Origin: JBMNOI01 sp050942995
GTDB lineage: Bacteria; Chloroflexota; Anaerolineae; UBA1429
DNA: 23,729 nucleotides
Direction: 5' to 3'
Assembly (NCBI GenBank): GCA_050942995.1
Contig: JBMNOI010000059.1
Location: 1-23,729 of the forward strand
Numbering within the stretch: the first letter of the stretch is position 1; each line of letters opens with the position of its first letter. A program made the position numbers and the translations under genes. Positions 7,997-16,068 of this stretch are shown piece by piece. The notes beneath the pieces were generated by a model. That model searched no databases. It was not told where the DNA came from and saw only the letters and a list, made by a program, of their open reading frames with translations.

Positions 7997-9154
7997 TCAG
8001 CGTCCCAGATGCATCTGCTCACAGATCGCATGCCCCTGAAGGTGAAATTGCGCGCCATCATCGCGCTGCCAGATGCCCTCTGCATCGGTATAGCAGCGCA
8101 GATAGTAGGGATGGGCGATCAGTCGCTCGATAATGGCCCGCCGCCATGCAGGCCCTCCCAGCAGATCGCTCTTTTCCAGGACATGGCGAGTATGCAGATT
8201 CAGGGCGAGGCGGCTCTCTGCCCCCTGCCATGCCAGACGCCAGCCATCCGGCCGGTTGACGCGGGCGGGGGCGCGCATAAAGTCGTTATGCGGATTTTGC
8301 GGCTCGTTCTGTTCGAGGAACGAAGAGATGACCCCGGTGTCGCCGTCGAATAGGGCAAAAGGCATCACCCGGTGACCGCCATACCGCCTTGTGAGCCAGA
8401 TATCGGCATAGATCAGGGTAAAATCATCCAGATAGGCCCGACCCCACGACCACTTGTCGATGGTGTCGAGCAGAGGGACGGTGCCCCAGTTATGATCGTG
8501 GTAGCCCCATCCCTGGATCGAGCGCGTAAAGCCGTTCAGGGTCAATGTGCCCGAAACTCGCGCTTTGGGTTGGGCGACGAGCCAGGCGAAATATCCCGTG
8601 CCGTCGCCAAAGCGAAACATGCCCTGGCCCGGCCGCCATCCGCCGATGATGGTTTCGAAGTAGATATCCAGTTGCAGACCGGGCTCGTCGATCTCTACTC
8701 GATAGCCGTTTCCCTCCTGGCGGCACCGATTCGGGCCGATCCGGGTATCGCAGTACCGGTTCGATGCATGAATGGCATCGCGTGGATAGGGCATCAAGTG
8801 GTGCCGGACCCGTCGATTGTCTCCAAACAGGGATAAAGTGACACTTCCTGACAACGAGGCCGGCTTGACGATATCGGTGAGATGAAATGTCAGCGAAAGC
8901 GCCTCACCATCTCCGAAAGAGACATCATAGTACCACCATTCGAAATAGAAGGGTGAGGTGCTGGGATGTGCGGCGTCATCTTGCGCATCGGGACGGGCGA
9001 TGTGCCAGTTGCCGACCTCTTCTTCCGAGGGCCACTCGGCGCGCTGCTGCGTTATGGACTGCACCCAATCGGGCTTGCGGACGAGCGCCCAGAGGGTGCC
9101 CGCATTCAACCCCGTGGGGGCTGCTCGATGTGATGTCACGGTAGAATCAGACAT
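7997..9154 (-). CDS. CrtC / Diels-Alderase-like lipocalin-fold protein
   Basis: A 385-residue protein without signal peptide or membrane helix. It carries the two hallmark stretches of the CrtC/AttH lipocalin-like superfamily: FYFEWWYYD (69-77) at the start of the first barrel and GWGYHDHNWGTVP (215-227) at the start of the second, followed by KWSWGRAY. Relatives include carotenoid 1,2-hydratase CrtC, the yeast Svf1 group and fungal intramolecular Diels-Alderases, while tocopherol cyclase is a more distant lipocalin-like enzyme. All known enzymes of the group hydrate or cyclise polyene or isoprenoid chains. Position between UbiA and two isoprenoid flavoproteins makes hydration or cyclisation of a prenyl chain likely, but the exact reaction cannot be read from sequence. 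GGGAG precedes the ATG by 8 bases. It is the first gene after the 147-base gap and may begin a second transcription unit. Confidence 0.8.
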   Translation of the reverse strand: MSDSTVTSHRAAPTGLNAGTLWALVRKPDWVQSITQQRAEWPSEEEVGNWHIARPDAQDDAAHPSTSPFYFEWWYYDVSFGDGEALSLTFHLTDIVKPASLSGSVTLSLFGDNRRVRHHLMPYPRDAIHASNRYCDTRIGPNRCRQEGNGYRVEIDEPGLQLDIYFETIIGGWRPGQGMFRFGDGTGYFAWLVAQPKARVSGTLTLNGFTRSIQGWGYHDHNWGTVPLLDTIDKWSWGRAYLDDFTLIYADIWLTRRYGGHRVMPFALFDGDTGVISSFLEQNEPQNPHNDFMRAPARVNRPDGWRLAWQGAESRLALNLHTRHVLEKSDLLGGPAWRRAIIERLIAHPYYLRCYTDAEGIWQRDDGAQFHLQGHAICEQMHLGR

Positions 9155-9217
9155 CTGTACGCTCCCGAAATATCAATCGATACAAGACCCGGTTTTCGTG
9201 CGGGCATATCGAGCCAC

Positions 9218-9232
9218 GGCCGACGTTCGGCC
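9218..9232. repeat. Inverted repeat (6-base arms, 3-base loop)
   Basis: GGCCGA-CGT-TCGGCC is a perfect hairpin in the gap between the glycoside hydrolase gene and the CrtC-like gene. No T-run follows on the minus strand, so it is not a standard intrinsic terminator. It could be an mRNA hairpin that stabilises the downstream message, or a protein site. Confidence 0.5.
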
Positions 9233-9250
9233 ATGGGGGCATCGAGGGCG

Positions 9251-9267
9251 CGATGGATGATCCATCG
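9251..9267. repeat. 17-base palindrome, operator-like
   Basis: CGATGGATGATCCATCG reads as two perfect 8-base arms around one central base. It sits in the 147-base gap upstream (minus strand) of the CrtC-like, flavoprotein and dikinase genes. The one-base centre is too tight for a good RNA hairpin and fits a dimeric regulator site better. I could not find a convincing promoter pair beside it. Confidence 0.5.
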
Positions 9268-9301
9268 AACAAGATGCTGACCGGCTTGTTCTCCGGCAGG
9301 C

Positions 9302-10909
9302 TCAGTGAATGATGATCGAGTAGGAGGAATGGGGGGGAAGGATGGTCTCGAAGGCGAGGGATGGGCCTGACACTGTCTCGGTATGAAACGGGTCTCTGCC
9401 CGCCAGGTTGTCCAGCACGGTGATGCGAGCTTCGTCGGGCAGAGCGGAGATACTTAACATAATAGCAAGATTGTTTGCCGTCGGATTGGTGAGCCATATG
9501 GCCGCCCGTGACGGATCGCCGGATTCGTGACGCACGGCGAATACGGACAGTTCTGCCGGGGCAGAGGTGTGCAGGATGCTGCCGCCGCCAAACTCGTTAT
9601 ACAGGTTGGAAAAAACCCAGAACGACGGATAGGGTTCGAACGCCACTCCGCCGCTGCGCGTTCCGTGCCGGTCGGCGAACAGGCCGTGCCCGACCCAGCC
9701 GCCCAGTCGATCGACATAGGTGTCGGAGAGCCTGAAATGCGCGACGCCGTCGATCCCCGCCGGCCAGATGCGTCCCAGCATGGAGGCCAGGCCGATGGCG
9801 GCATCTCGCCCCGATAGATCCATGCGGGCATCGGGACTGCCAAACCGGGTATCGGCAAACTCGGTGACCCACACCGGGCCATACGGGCGTAGTCGGCCGA
9901 TTCGTTGCTGCAAGGTATTTTCCATCTCGGTCAACCCATGCTCATAGGCGTGAAAGGTCCACATATCGCAGCAGTGGGGCGACTGTGCCTGTGCAAACTC
10001 TTCCGTCCACGAGGTGCCGTGAACTTCGTCCAGGCCGCCCATCTGGATCGATGGGGATATCTCATCCAGAGCCGCCCGTGATTCGGCCGCCATGCGCATG
10101 AGATCATCTCCGGTCCCCACAAAGAATGCGGGGAGGTTGGGCTCGTTGACAAAGGAGAAGGAGATCTGCTCCGGAGGAATGCCACAGGCGTCCACCAGCC
10201 AGCGCGCCGTCTCACGTACGAACTCACGATGCTCGGCATAGTCTCTGGGAGGGAACGCGCCGCCCAGCCCCATATATCCCTCTGGCTCGGCGGCATTCCA
10301 TCGCGCGGCCAGCCACATATTGATGTGGAAATGCATATCCGGGAACGCTTCGATCAACGCCTTGAGCATGCGTTCATAGGTTAGCGTTTTGTTTTGCGCG
10401 GCGTCATACTCTGCCGTGATGGAGAAATCGATCTCGGAGTGGTTGGGATCATCGTTGTCGTTGACCGGCTCGAAAAGATCCTGGGTGAGCTGCACGCGCA
10501 CCGTGTTGGCACCCAGGATACGATAACGCTCGATGAAAAGCGCTTCATCCTGATCGGTCCAGCTATACTCGACGCCATAATAACGCGGGCCCGCCCCTAT
10601 GATATTGTCCAGATCCACATGCACGGTGGGATGATCCGTCGAGGCTTGTGCAGGGATCGGATCGGGCGGCGCGATGGTGGGCTCACTGTCTGATTCTGTC
10701 GAAGGGGTCACGGTCGCCTCAGCCTGCGTCTCCTGCTCCGGTGTCGGTATACCCGTCTGAGCGCCCCCTGTCGCTGTCGGCGCAAGCGTATTGGACGCAT
10801 CGGGCACATCGGGCGCATCCGGCCACAACCCGGAACGAGCCCACAGGGCCAGAAAAACAAGCGGCGGAACGATGAACAGAATCAGTATAAGCGGAACATA
10901 TCGTTTCAC
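9302..10909 (-). CDS. Membrane-anchored or secreted clan GH-A glycoside hydrolase
   Basis: A 535-residue protein. Residues 1-24 form an uncleaved anchor or signal segment (MKRYVP then a hydrophobic run), followed by a disordered Pro/Thr/Glu-rich linker to about residue 93. The rest is a TIM-barrel hydrolase: acid/base Glu256 in FVNEPN and nucleophile Glu350 in WVTEFA, plus a HAYEH strand near 320, the pattern of clan GH-A (GH5, GH39 and relatives). A small beta domain ends the protein. It acts outside the membrane on a glycan that I cannot identify. The start is GTG: an ATG two bases upstream meets a stop at once, and AAGAGAGAG precedes the GTG. It follows the UbiA stop by one base, so it is co-transcribed with it. 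Confidence 0.83.
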   Translation of the reverse strand: MKRYVPLILILFIVPPLVFLALWARSGLWPDAPDVPDASNTLAPTATGGAQTGIPTPEQETQAEATVTPSTESDSEPTIAPPDPIPAQASTDHPTVHVDLDNIIGAGPRYYGVEYSWTDQDEALFIERYRILGANTVRVQLTQDLFEPVNDNDDPNHSEIDFSITAEYDAAQNKTLTYERMLKALIEAFPDMHFHINMWLAARWNAAEPEGYMGLGGAFPPRDYAEHREFVRETARWLVDACGIPPEQISFSFVNEPNLPAFFVGTGDDLMRMAAESRAALDEISPSIQMGGLDEVHGTSWTEEFAQAQSPHCCDMWTFHAYEHGLTEMENTLQQRIGRLRPYGPVWVTEFADTRFGSPDARMDLSGRDAAIGLASMLGRIWPAGIDGVAHFRLSDTYVDRLGGWVGHGLFADRHGTRSGGVAFEPYPSFWVFSNLYNEFGGGSILHTSAPAELSVFAVRHESGDPSRAAIWLTNPTANNLAIMLSISALPDEARITVLDNLAGRDPFHTETVSGPSLAFETILPPHSSYSIIIH

Positions 10910-10910
10910 A

Positions 10911-11969
10911 TTACTCTCTCTTTAACGGATACGCTGCACGCAGCGCCCTTAACGGCCAACGCCAGTCTGCCTGCCCCAGTATGATACGCCAGGCCAGAAA
11001 TGCACACAACATGATGCCGACGAGCGGTTGATAGAGTGTCGCTACACCCAGCAGATATGTCGGGATCACCAAATTGGGCAACGTCTCATGGAGCAATGTG
11101 GCGGGAGTGCGCTCGGTCGAGTAGTATGGATCGACGACCTCCTGTCCCTCGCCGGCGCTCTGCGTGCCATGTATCACCAGGAACAGCAATACCGAGTAGA
11201 TCAGGACGGGGGGTAACCCCGTCGGGATAGCCCACCGACCGATCTGCAGGATGGGGAGGTTCCAGGCGATGGCCAGGACCACCATGCCCAATCCCAGCCG
11301 GTCGAGCCATAGCGCGATATGCAGCAAACGCTCGACCGAGTCGGATGAGGCTCGGGCGCCCCATGTGCCCGTGGCTGTGCTCCGGTCACGAGCGCGGTCG
11401 TGTCGTTGATGGGCGATTTCGAGGGTGGCGCCGCCGGCGCTGTACGCCGGCACAAAGAGGGCTATATCCCAGGTACCCAAACGCCCCAGCGCCGTAAAGG
11501 CCAGCAGGACGGGCAGGCACCACTGGGCGCCGAAGGAAAACAAAAGCCCCATTTTGCCCCGCTCTTTGAGGCGCAGCGGCTTGAGCGAATAGGCCGGCGC
11601 CGTAAACGCCCAGGCGATCCACAACGGAAGCACCCAGGGACGAGATGCAAAGGGCAGTCCGGACAGGAGGGCCAACCCTCCGGTGATGGTCAACACCAAC
11701 AGGCTGTGACGGGGACGCATGTCGGCCAGCGCGTTTGGTTTTCCATGGGCACGATCCAGATCGCGATCTCCCCAGTCATTGATCATATATCCGAACGCCG
11801 AATGCAAAGCGGCGAACAGGATGAACAGGGCCGCATCGCGCAGCCGGGCAGGCGATAGCGCCCTCTCGGCAAGCAGGATATAGAACACGATACTGCATAA
11901 CACCGGCACCTTGCCGGGCCCCCAATCGCGCCATCGCGTGACACGAGCGACAAAGGTCAGGGCGTTCAT
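10911..11969 (-). CDS. UbiA-family prenyltransferase
   Basis: A 352-residue integral membrane enzyme with about eight or nine helices. The first aspartate-rich motif is NDWGDRDLD (64-72), matching NDxxDxxxD. The second is reduced to HDRARD (D191, D195) followed by GTWG. APAYSLKPLRLKERG (124-138) is the conserved loop between helices. Such enzymes attach a polyprenyl diphosphate to an aromatic ring, a sugar phosphate or a glycerol-phosphate lipid using Mg2+. The acceptor is not predictable here. A GGAG ribosome site lies upstream of the ATG. The gene lies 39 bases after the cobalamin radical SAM gene and touches the glycoside hydrolase gene. It is the core prenylation step of the cluster. Confidence 0.9.
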   Translation of the reverse strand: MNALTFVARVTRWRDWGPGKVPVLCSIVFYILLAERALSPARLRDAALFILFAALHSAFGYMINDWGDRDLDRAHGKPNALADMRPRHSLLVLTITGGLALLSGLPFASRPWVLPLWIAWAFTAPAYSLKPLRLKERGKMGLLFSFGAQWCLPVLLAFTALGRLGTWDIALFVPAYSAGGATLEIAHQRHDRARDRSTATGTWGARASSDSVERLLHIALWLDRLGLGMVVLAIAWNLPILQIGRWAIPTGLPPVLIYSVLLFLVIHGTQSAGEGQEVVDPYYSTERTPATLLHETLPNLVIPTYLLGVATLYQPLVGIMLCAFLAWRIILGQADWRWPLRALRAAYPLKRE

Positions 11970-12008
11970 CTGATCATTCTCCTGCGGATCGATCGACCAA
12001 CGGTCACT

Positions 12009-13490
12009 CTAGACGATCCCCTTTTTCTGCCACAGCCAGCGCAGCGCCGGTGTGCGCCACAACCTCTCGACCACCGGATGAGTGAGTAGCCGGGCAATCC
12101 AGGGGACCAACAGGATGCGGAGCAGGTTCGGGAACAGATTGGCGCGATATAGCCTGATCCAGAACTGGAACAACGGCCGGCTTTGCTGGTTCCACGTTCG
12201 GTCATAGATCTGCACATATTCATCGACAAGCAATCCGTCTGCTTTGGCCGCGTGATAGAGTGATGTGCCCGGGAACAACATGAGGGAGTAGATGGGGTTA
12301 TCCCACGGCCTGCTCAGGCTCAATGCCAGGCCGAGTGTTTCCAGTGTTTCCTCAAAGGTCTCGTAGGGATTATCGATGATGAACTGGTAGGTGGGTGGCC
12401 TGGCCATGCGAGGTCGGTAAGACTCGACCAATTCGATGGCCTCTTTGACATGAGCATGGTGTCGCTGACGGTTATAGATCCCGGCCACACGCTCGCTGGC
12501 CGTCTCGACACCCATCGTGATCTTGAGGCAACCGGCATCGAACAGCGCGTCGAGCTTTTTTCTGGATACAGTGATCGGGCTGACCTGGCAGGAAAAGGGA
12601 AGGCCCACCTTTTCCTTGTACGTCTCGCAGAACTGCTCCAGATCTCGATACGATCGGGCGGTAAAATCATCGTCCACGATATAGAGAGCGAACAGAGGGG
12701 CGACGGTCTCGTTGATCATCTCGATCTCGCGGATGACGTGTTCGTTGCTGCGCCAACGCAATCGATGCTGGTTCGGGTATAGCTGGCTGTAGATATCGTT
12801 GCAGCAGTAGGTACAGGCAAAGAGACAGCCCCGGCTGGTGATGAGCGGGTATCCGATTCGACCGTCACGCGACCGAAAGCGTGGCCCGCGAAAGCTCCGA
12901 ATTCCCTCGGCGGTGAGGGGCTCGAGGTGATCCTCTCGGGCAACATAGTGCTCATGACCGCCATAGTCGGGCAGGGGAAGCCGATCCAGATCATGCACCA
13001 GGGGGCGCACCGGATTGCGCACGATGCCGTCACCCCTTGCAAACGCCAGATTGGCGACATCCTCATACCCCAGCCCCCGGGCCATACGGTCTACCAGCTC
13101 GACCAGAGCCTCTTCTCCCTCGCCCACACAGACAATATCGGCATATTGAAGCGATAGATCGGGCATCGTTGTCGGATGAATGCCCCCCCAGATGATGGGC
13201 GCCTGCACGCCCCGGTTCTTGAGATGCTCGGTGACCTGAACCGCATCACGAAACTCGTGAGTCATGAGCGACAGGCCGACCAGATCGGCATCTGCACACA
13301 ACTCGGTCAGATGGTCCAGCAGCTCAACCGAGTAGCGCGGCTGTGGTTTTCCACGTTGTCCGCGCTCTTTTTGCTCTGTGGCCATAAAGATGCAGCGAGT
13401 CTCGTGGCCTGCTTCCTGCAGGCAGGCGGATAGAAGGCGAACTCCGACGGCATACAGTTCTCTATCAAGAGATATTAGCACAACCCTCAT
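12009..13490 (-). CDS. Cobalamin-binding (B12) radical SAM protein
   Basis: A 493-residue protein. Residues 1-150 form a B12-binding Rossmann-like domain (MRVVLISLD, then WGGIHPTTMPD at 101-111 and ADIVCVGEGEEALVEL). The radical SAM domain has CLFACTYC (C222, C226, C229) that binds the 4Fe-4S cluster; C230 is an extra adjacent cysteine. The closing 60 residues are basic and tryptophan rich. Families of this layout include BchE, hopanoid enzymes HpnJ, HpnP and HpnR, and the archaeal tetraether ring synthases GrsA and GrsB, many of which act on unactivated carbons of lipids. Next to UbiA and isoprenoid reductases, methylation or C-C bond formation on a lipid chain is a reasonable inference. AAAGGAGG lies 7 bases before the ATG. 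Confidence 0.88.
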   Translation of the reverse strand: MRVVLISLDRELYAVGVRLLSACLQEAGHETRCIFMATEQKERGQRGKPQPRYSVELLDHLTELCADADLVGLSLMTHEFRDAVQVTEHLKNRGVQAPIIWGGIHPTTMPDLSLQYADIVCVGEGEEALVELVDRMARGLGYEDVANLAFARGDGIVRNPVRPLVHDLDRLPLPDYGGHEHYVAREDHLEPLTAEGIRSFRGPRFRSRDGRIGYPLITSRGCLFACTYCCNDIYSQLYPNQHRLRWRSNEHVIREIEMINETVAPLFALYIVDDDFTARSYRDLEQFCETYKEKVGLPFSCQVSPITVSRKKLDALFDAGCLKITMGVETASERVAGIYNRQRHHAHVKEAIELVESYRPRMARPPTYQFIIDNPYETFEETLETLGLALSLSRPWDNPIYSLMLFPGTSLYHAAKADGLLVDEYVQIYDRTWNQQSRPLFQFWIRLYRANLFPNLLRILLVPWIARLLTHPVVERLWRTPALRWLWQKKGIV

Positions 13491-13534
13491 GCACGGCCCT
13501 CCTTTGTCTCATAAGCGGATGCGTACAATCGGTA

Positions 13535-14956
13535 TTACACGCGTTCGCGTGCTCTTTGGAGGTTCTTCAGGTGCATTCTGGTCCAGCGCCAATGCCCGAC
13601 CAGTTCCTCCTTCCGTGGCAATAGCACAGCCTGCCACGTCAATCCAGACTCATGGATAAACAGGGCCATCAACAGGACCCCGGATATCAGATATCCGCCT
13701 GTTGAGGCAACGGCGGCGCCGACGGCCGCCCATCGCGGGATGAGCAGCCAGTTCAGCGCGACATTGAGCACCAGTGCGACGCTCGATGCCAGCAGCGGAA
13801 TCTGCTGACGATCGCGGCTGGTATAGTCCCTTGTGAGCACTTTGAAGAGGCTCATGATGACGATGCCGGGCAACAGAATGATCAACGGAGGCACCGCTGC
13901 GCGGTAGGGCGCTCCATAGGCCAGCGGGACCAGGAACCAGGCCACGGCCAGTAACCCCAGCACCAGAGCCCCGGTGATGACGACGGTGTTGCGGGATACC
14001 CGCGCGGTGATCTCGTGCACCTCATCCATATGGGCGTGCGCCAGGCGCGGAAAGAGCACCGTGCCCACCGAGTTGGGAATGAACCAGGCCATTTCGGCCA
14101 GAGAGGTGGCTACACCGAAAAAGGCAACCTGAGTGGGGGCGAGCCAGAAGGCGAGCAGATAGAGGTCCAGCCGATAGTTGAGGATGCTGACGACGTACTG
14201 AAAATACGACTTGAGGCCGAACCGAAGCCCTTCCATTGCGAGTCCATGGTCCCATCGCAGGCGGATGCGCACCTCACGGCTGGCAAACCACAGCCCGATG
14301 GTGGTGGTGAGGGTTGTGGCAATGATGAATGTCATCACAGCCGCCGACAGACCACCCCGCAGGAACAGAAGCGAGATGGCAAAGCCGATCAGCAACAGGA
14401 GCGACAGGGTCGCCCGATGCACGTTATAAAGATCGAAGCGTTGTTTGGCGCTGAGGATGGCGACAGCCATAGTGTCGACCATCAAGACCGGGATCATTGC
14501 GATCAGCGGCACCCACTGGCCCGGCGGCAGACTGCGGAGCAGAGTGCCCAGGATGATCTGCCTCAGCGAAATGAGCAGCAACAGGGTGATCAAACTTATG
14601 ATAAGGGCCTGAGTGAGCATCGTCCCAAAGACCAGGTTTGCATCATGTTTCTTTCGATCGATGAGATAGATGCAGGACTGCGGAATGCCCAGTGTTGCCA
14701 GGCTGACGATCATCATCGGTAGGGACATGACCAGCACCATGGTGCCGCGGTCGGCTACCGATAACACCCGCGCCAGCAGGATGCCGACGGCGAAATTGGT
14801 GCCGATGGTGAATACTTCGGTCGCAAAGGTCGAAAACACATCGCGAATAAAGACCGGTCGGCTCTTACCGATGAAGCGGAGCCGGCGTCTCCTGCCTGCG
14901 TGCTTGTCGGCTCGGGGCATGATGGCCGAAACGCGGTTGAATAGAGACATTCTCAT
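13535..14956 (-). CDS. Wzx-type lipid-linked oligosaccharide flippase (MOP superfamily)
   Basis: A polytopic membrane protein of 473 residues with 12 or more hydrophobic segments. After a basic N-terminus it has VFSTFATEVFTIGTNFAVG and LARVLSVADRGTMVLVMSLP, the opening two helices typical of PST/Wzx flippases, which move undecaprenyl-linked or other lipid-linked glycans across the membrane. The ATG at 14956 overlaps the stop of the GT2 gene (ATGA). A second ATG two codons later is an alternative. An open frame continues upstream to 15175 but runs inside the GT2 gene and reads as non-membrane, so I exclude it. In this cluster the cargo could be the glycosylated isoprenoid itself. No polymerase gene accompanies it. 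Confidence 0.87.
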   Translation of the reverse strand: MRMSLFNRVSAIMPRADKHAGRRRRLRFIGKSRPVFIRDVFSTFATEVFTIGTNFAVGILLARVLSVADRGTMVLVMSLPMMIVSLATLGIPQSCIYLIDRKKHDANLVFGTMLTQALIISLITLLLLISLRQIILGTLLRSLPPGQWVPLIAMIPVLMVDTMAVAILSAKQRFDLYNVHRATLSLLLLIGFAISLLFLRGGLSAAVMTFIIATTLTTTIGLWFASREVRIRLRWDHGLAMEGLRFGLKSYFQYVVSILNYRLDLYLLAFWLAPTQVAFFGVATSLAEMAWFIPNSVGTVLFPRLAHAHMDEVHEITARVSRNTVVITGALVLGLLAVAWFLVPLAYGAPYRAAVPPLIILLPGIVIMSLFKVLTRDYTSRDRQQIPLLASSVALVLNVALNWLLIPRWAAVGAAVASTGGYLISGVLLMALFIHESGLTWQAVLLPRKEELVGHWRWTRMHLKNLQRARERV

Positions 14957-16068
14957 GGCCCCGCTTGCCATACCACGTGCTGTGAATCGATCCGCAAAGG
15001 GGGGGCCAGACTGCCCTCGGCAAAGCCCAACGCCCACACATAGAGGCCCGCCAGCAACGGGAACAATGCAAAGAGGTGCCGGTGAAGCAGGTCGGGGCGT
15101 TGCCGCCGAAAGACGTCGACGGTGCGTGCCCATTTGACCAGGGGAAGCAGCAGGGCAGCCGGAATGGCCAGCCATGGTGAGCGTGCCAGAAGCACTCCCT
15201 CATCCCCCGTCAGTTTGAGCACTCGCGCCGTAATACGGCCGATGCGTCGGGAGTGCCGCGCAAACGAGCGCCAGTTCGCCCGATGGACATGCTGCACGCA
15301 GATGGTCGGATCGAACCAGATATCCTGTCCGTGCTGCGCCAGTCGCCAGTGAAAGAGCAGATCCTCCTGGGGGTAGAATTCGGTGGGAAAGCCCCCGTAG
15401 CGTACAAAGATGGAGCGATGGTACGAAATGTTGCACGTCGGGATGCTGGCCATGGTACGTGGCTCTCCGACGGGGAGCCATTCGCGAAACTCGGACATAT
15501 AGCCCGCCCACGAGATGAGGCTGTTCGGGTTTCCATTGACCACACTACCGCCCACCACGGCATGTCCGGCTCGCTGGGCCGACACCATACGAGCCAACCA
15601 ATCTCTCGGGGCGATACAATCGGCATCCAGGCAGGCGATAATGTCTCCGCGGGTCCGGCTGATGGCGATGTTGCGCGCTGTGCCGGGATCGGTCTGCTTT
15701 TCGCGCCGGATGAGGATCACCTGAGGGAATTCAGCGGTGATGATGGCGGCCGTATCATCGGCCGAGCTGTCGACGACGATTACCTCGAACGGCTCGTCGA
15801 ACGCTTGTTTCATGATCGAGTTCAATGTGGGGCGGATGGTATGTGCCGAGTTATACGAGGGTACGATGACGCTCACGGCCGGCGCCGTTCGGCTCGTCTC
15901 CTGAATCGGCAGACGGGGGAAAACCTGCCCGCTGAGCCGGCTGACCTCTCGATGGCATTTCGGGCATACCAATCGTGGGGTCACAAACCGTAGGCCACAC
16001 GTGGGGCATTCTATCCCTACCAGAGAGTGACGTTCTCGTCTGGTTCTCCAGTATTCGGGTCCTCTCAT
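14953..16068 (-). CDS. GT2 glycosyltransferase with N-terminal DUF35-like zinc ribbon
   Basis: A 371-residue fusion. Residues 5-40 form a zinc ribbon with cysteines at 21, 24, 35 and 38; its text YWRTRRERHSLVGIECPTC...PRLVCPKC resembles the N-terminal rubredoxin-like ribbon of DUF35 proteins, which work with acyl-CoA thiolases and ketoacyl synthases. The OB-fold half of DUF35 is missing. From residue 65 there is a GT-A fold: SVIVPSYNS (66-74), VVDSSADDT and the metal-binding LDADC. Two hydrophobic segments near the C-terminus suggest membrane attachment. The enzyme should move a sugar from a nucleotide sugar to a cytoplasmic-face acceptor. It overlaps the epimerase upstream and the flippase downstream by ATGA. 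Confidence 0.86.
   Translation of the reverse strand: MRGPEYWRTRRERHSLVGIECPTCGLRFVTPRLVCPKCHREVSRLSGQVFPRLPIQETSRTAPAVSVIVPSYNSAHTIRPTLNSIMKQAFDEPFEVIVVDSSADDTAAIITAEFPQVILIRREKQTDPGTARNIAISRTRGDIIACLDADCIAPRDWLARMVSAQRAGHAVVGGSVVNGNPNSLISWAGYMSEFREWLPVGEPRTMASIPTCNISYHRSIFVRYGGFPTEFYPQEDLLFHWRLAQHGQDIWFDPTICVQHVHRANWRSFARHSRRIGRITARVLKLTGDEGVLLARSPWLAIPAALLLPLVKWARTVDVFRRQRPDLLHRHLFALFPLLAGLYVWALGFAEGSLAPPLRIDSQHVVWQAGP

Noticed and set aside
5447..11969. Archaeal-type ether lipid or tocopherol pathway
   Set aside because: UbiA and geranylgeranyl reductase fit either, but there is no GGGP synthase, HPPD or prenyl diphosphate synthase, and the CrtC-like motifs differ from what I recall for tocopherol cyclase.
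14957..15175. N-terminal extension of the flippase frame
   Set aside because: It lies within the GT2 gene, is not hydrophobic, and the ATG with ATGA overlap at 14956 is a better start.
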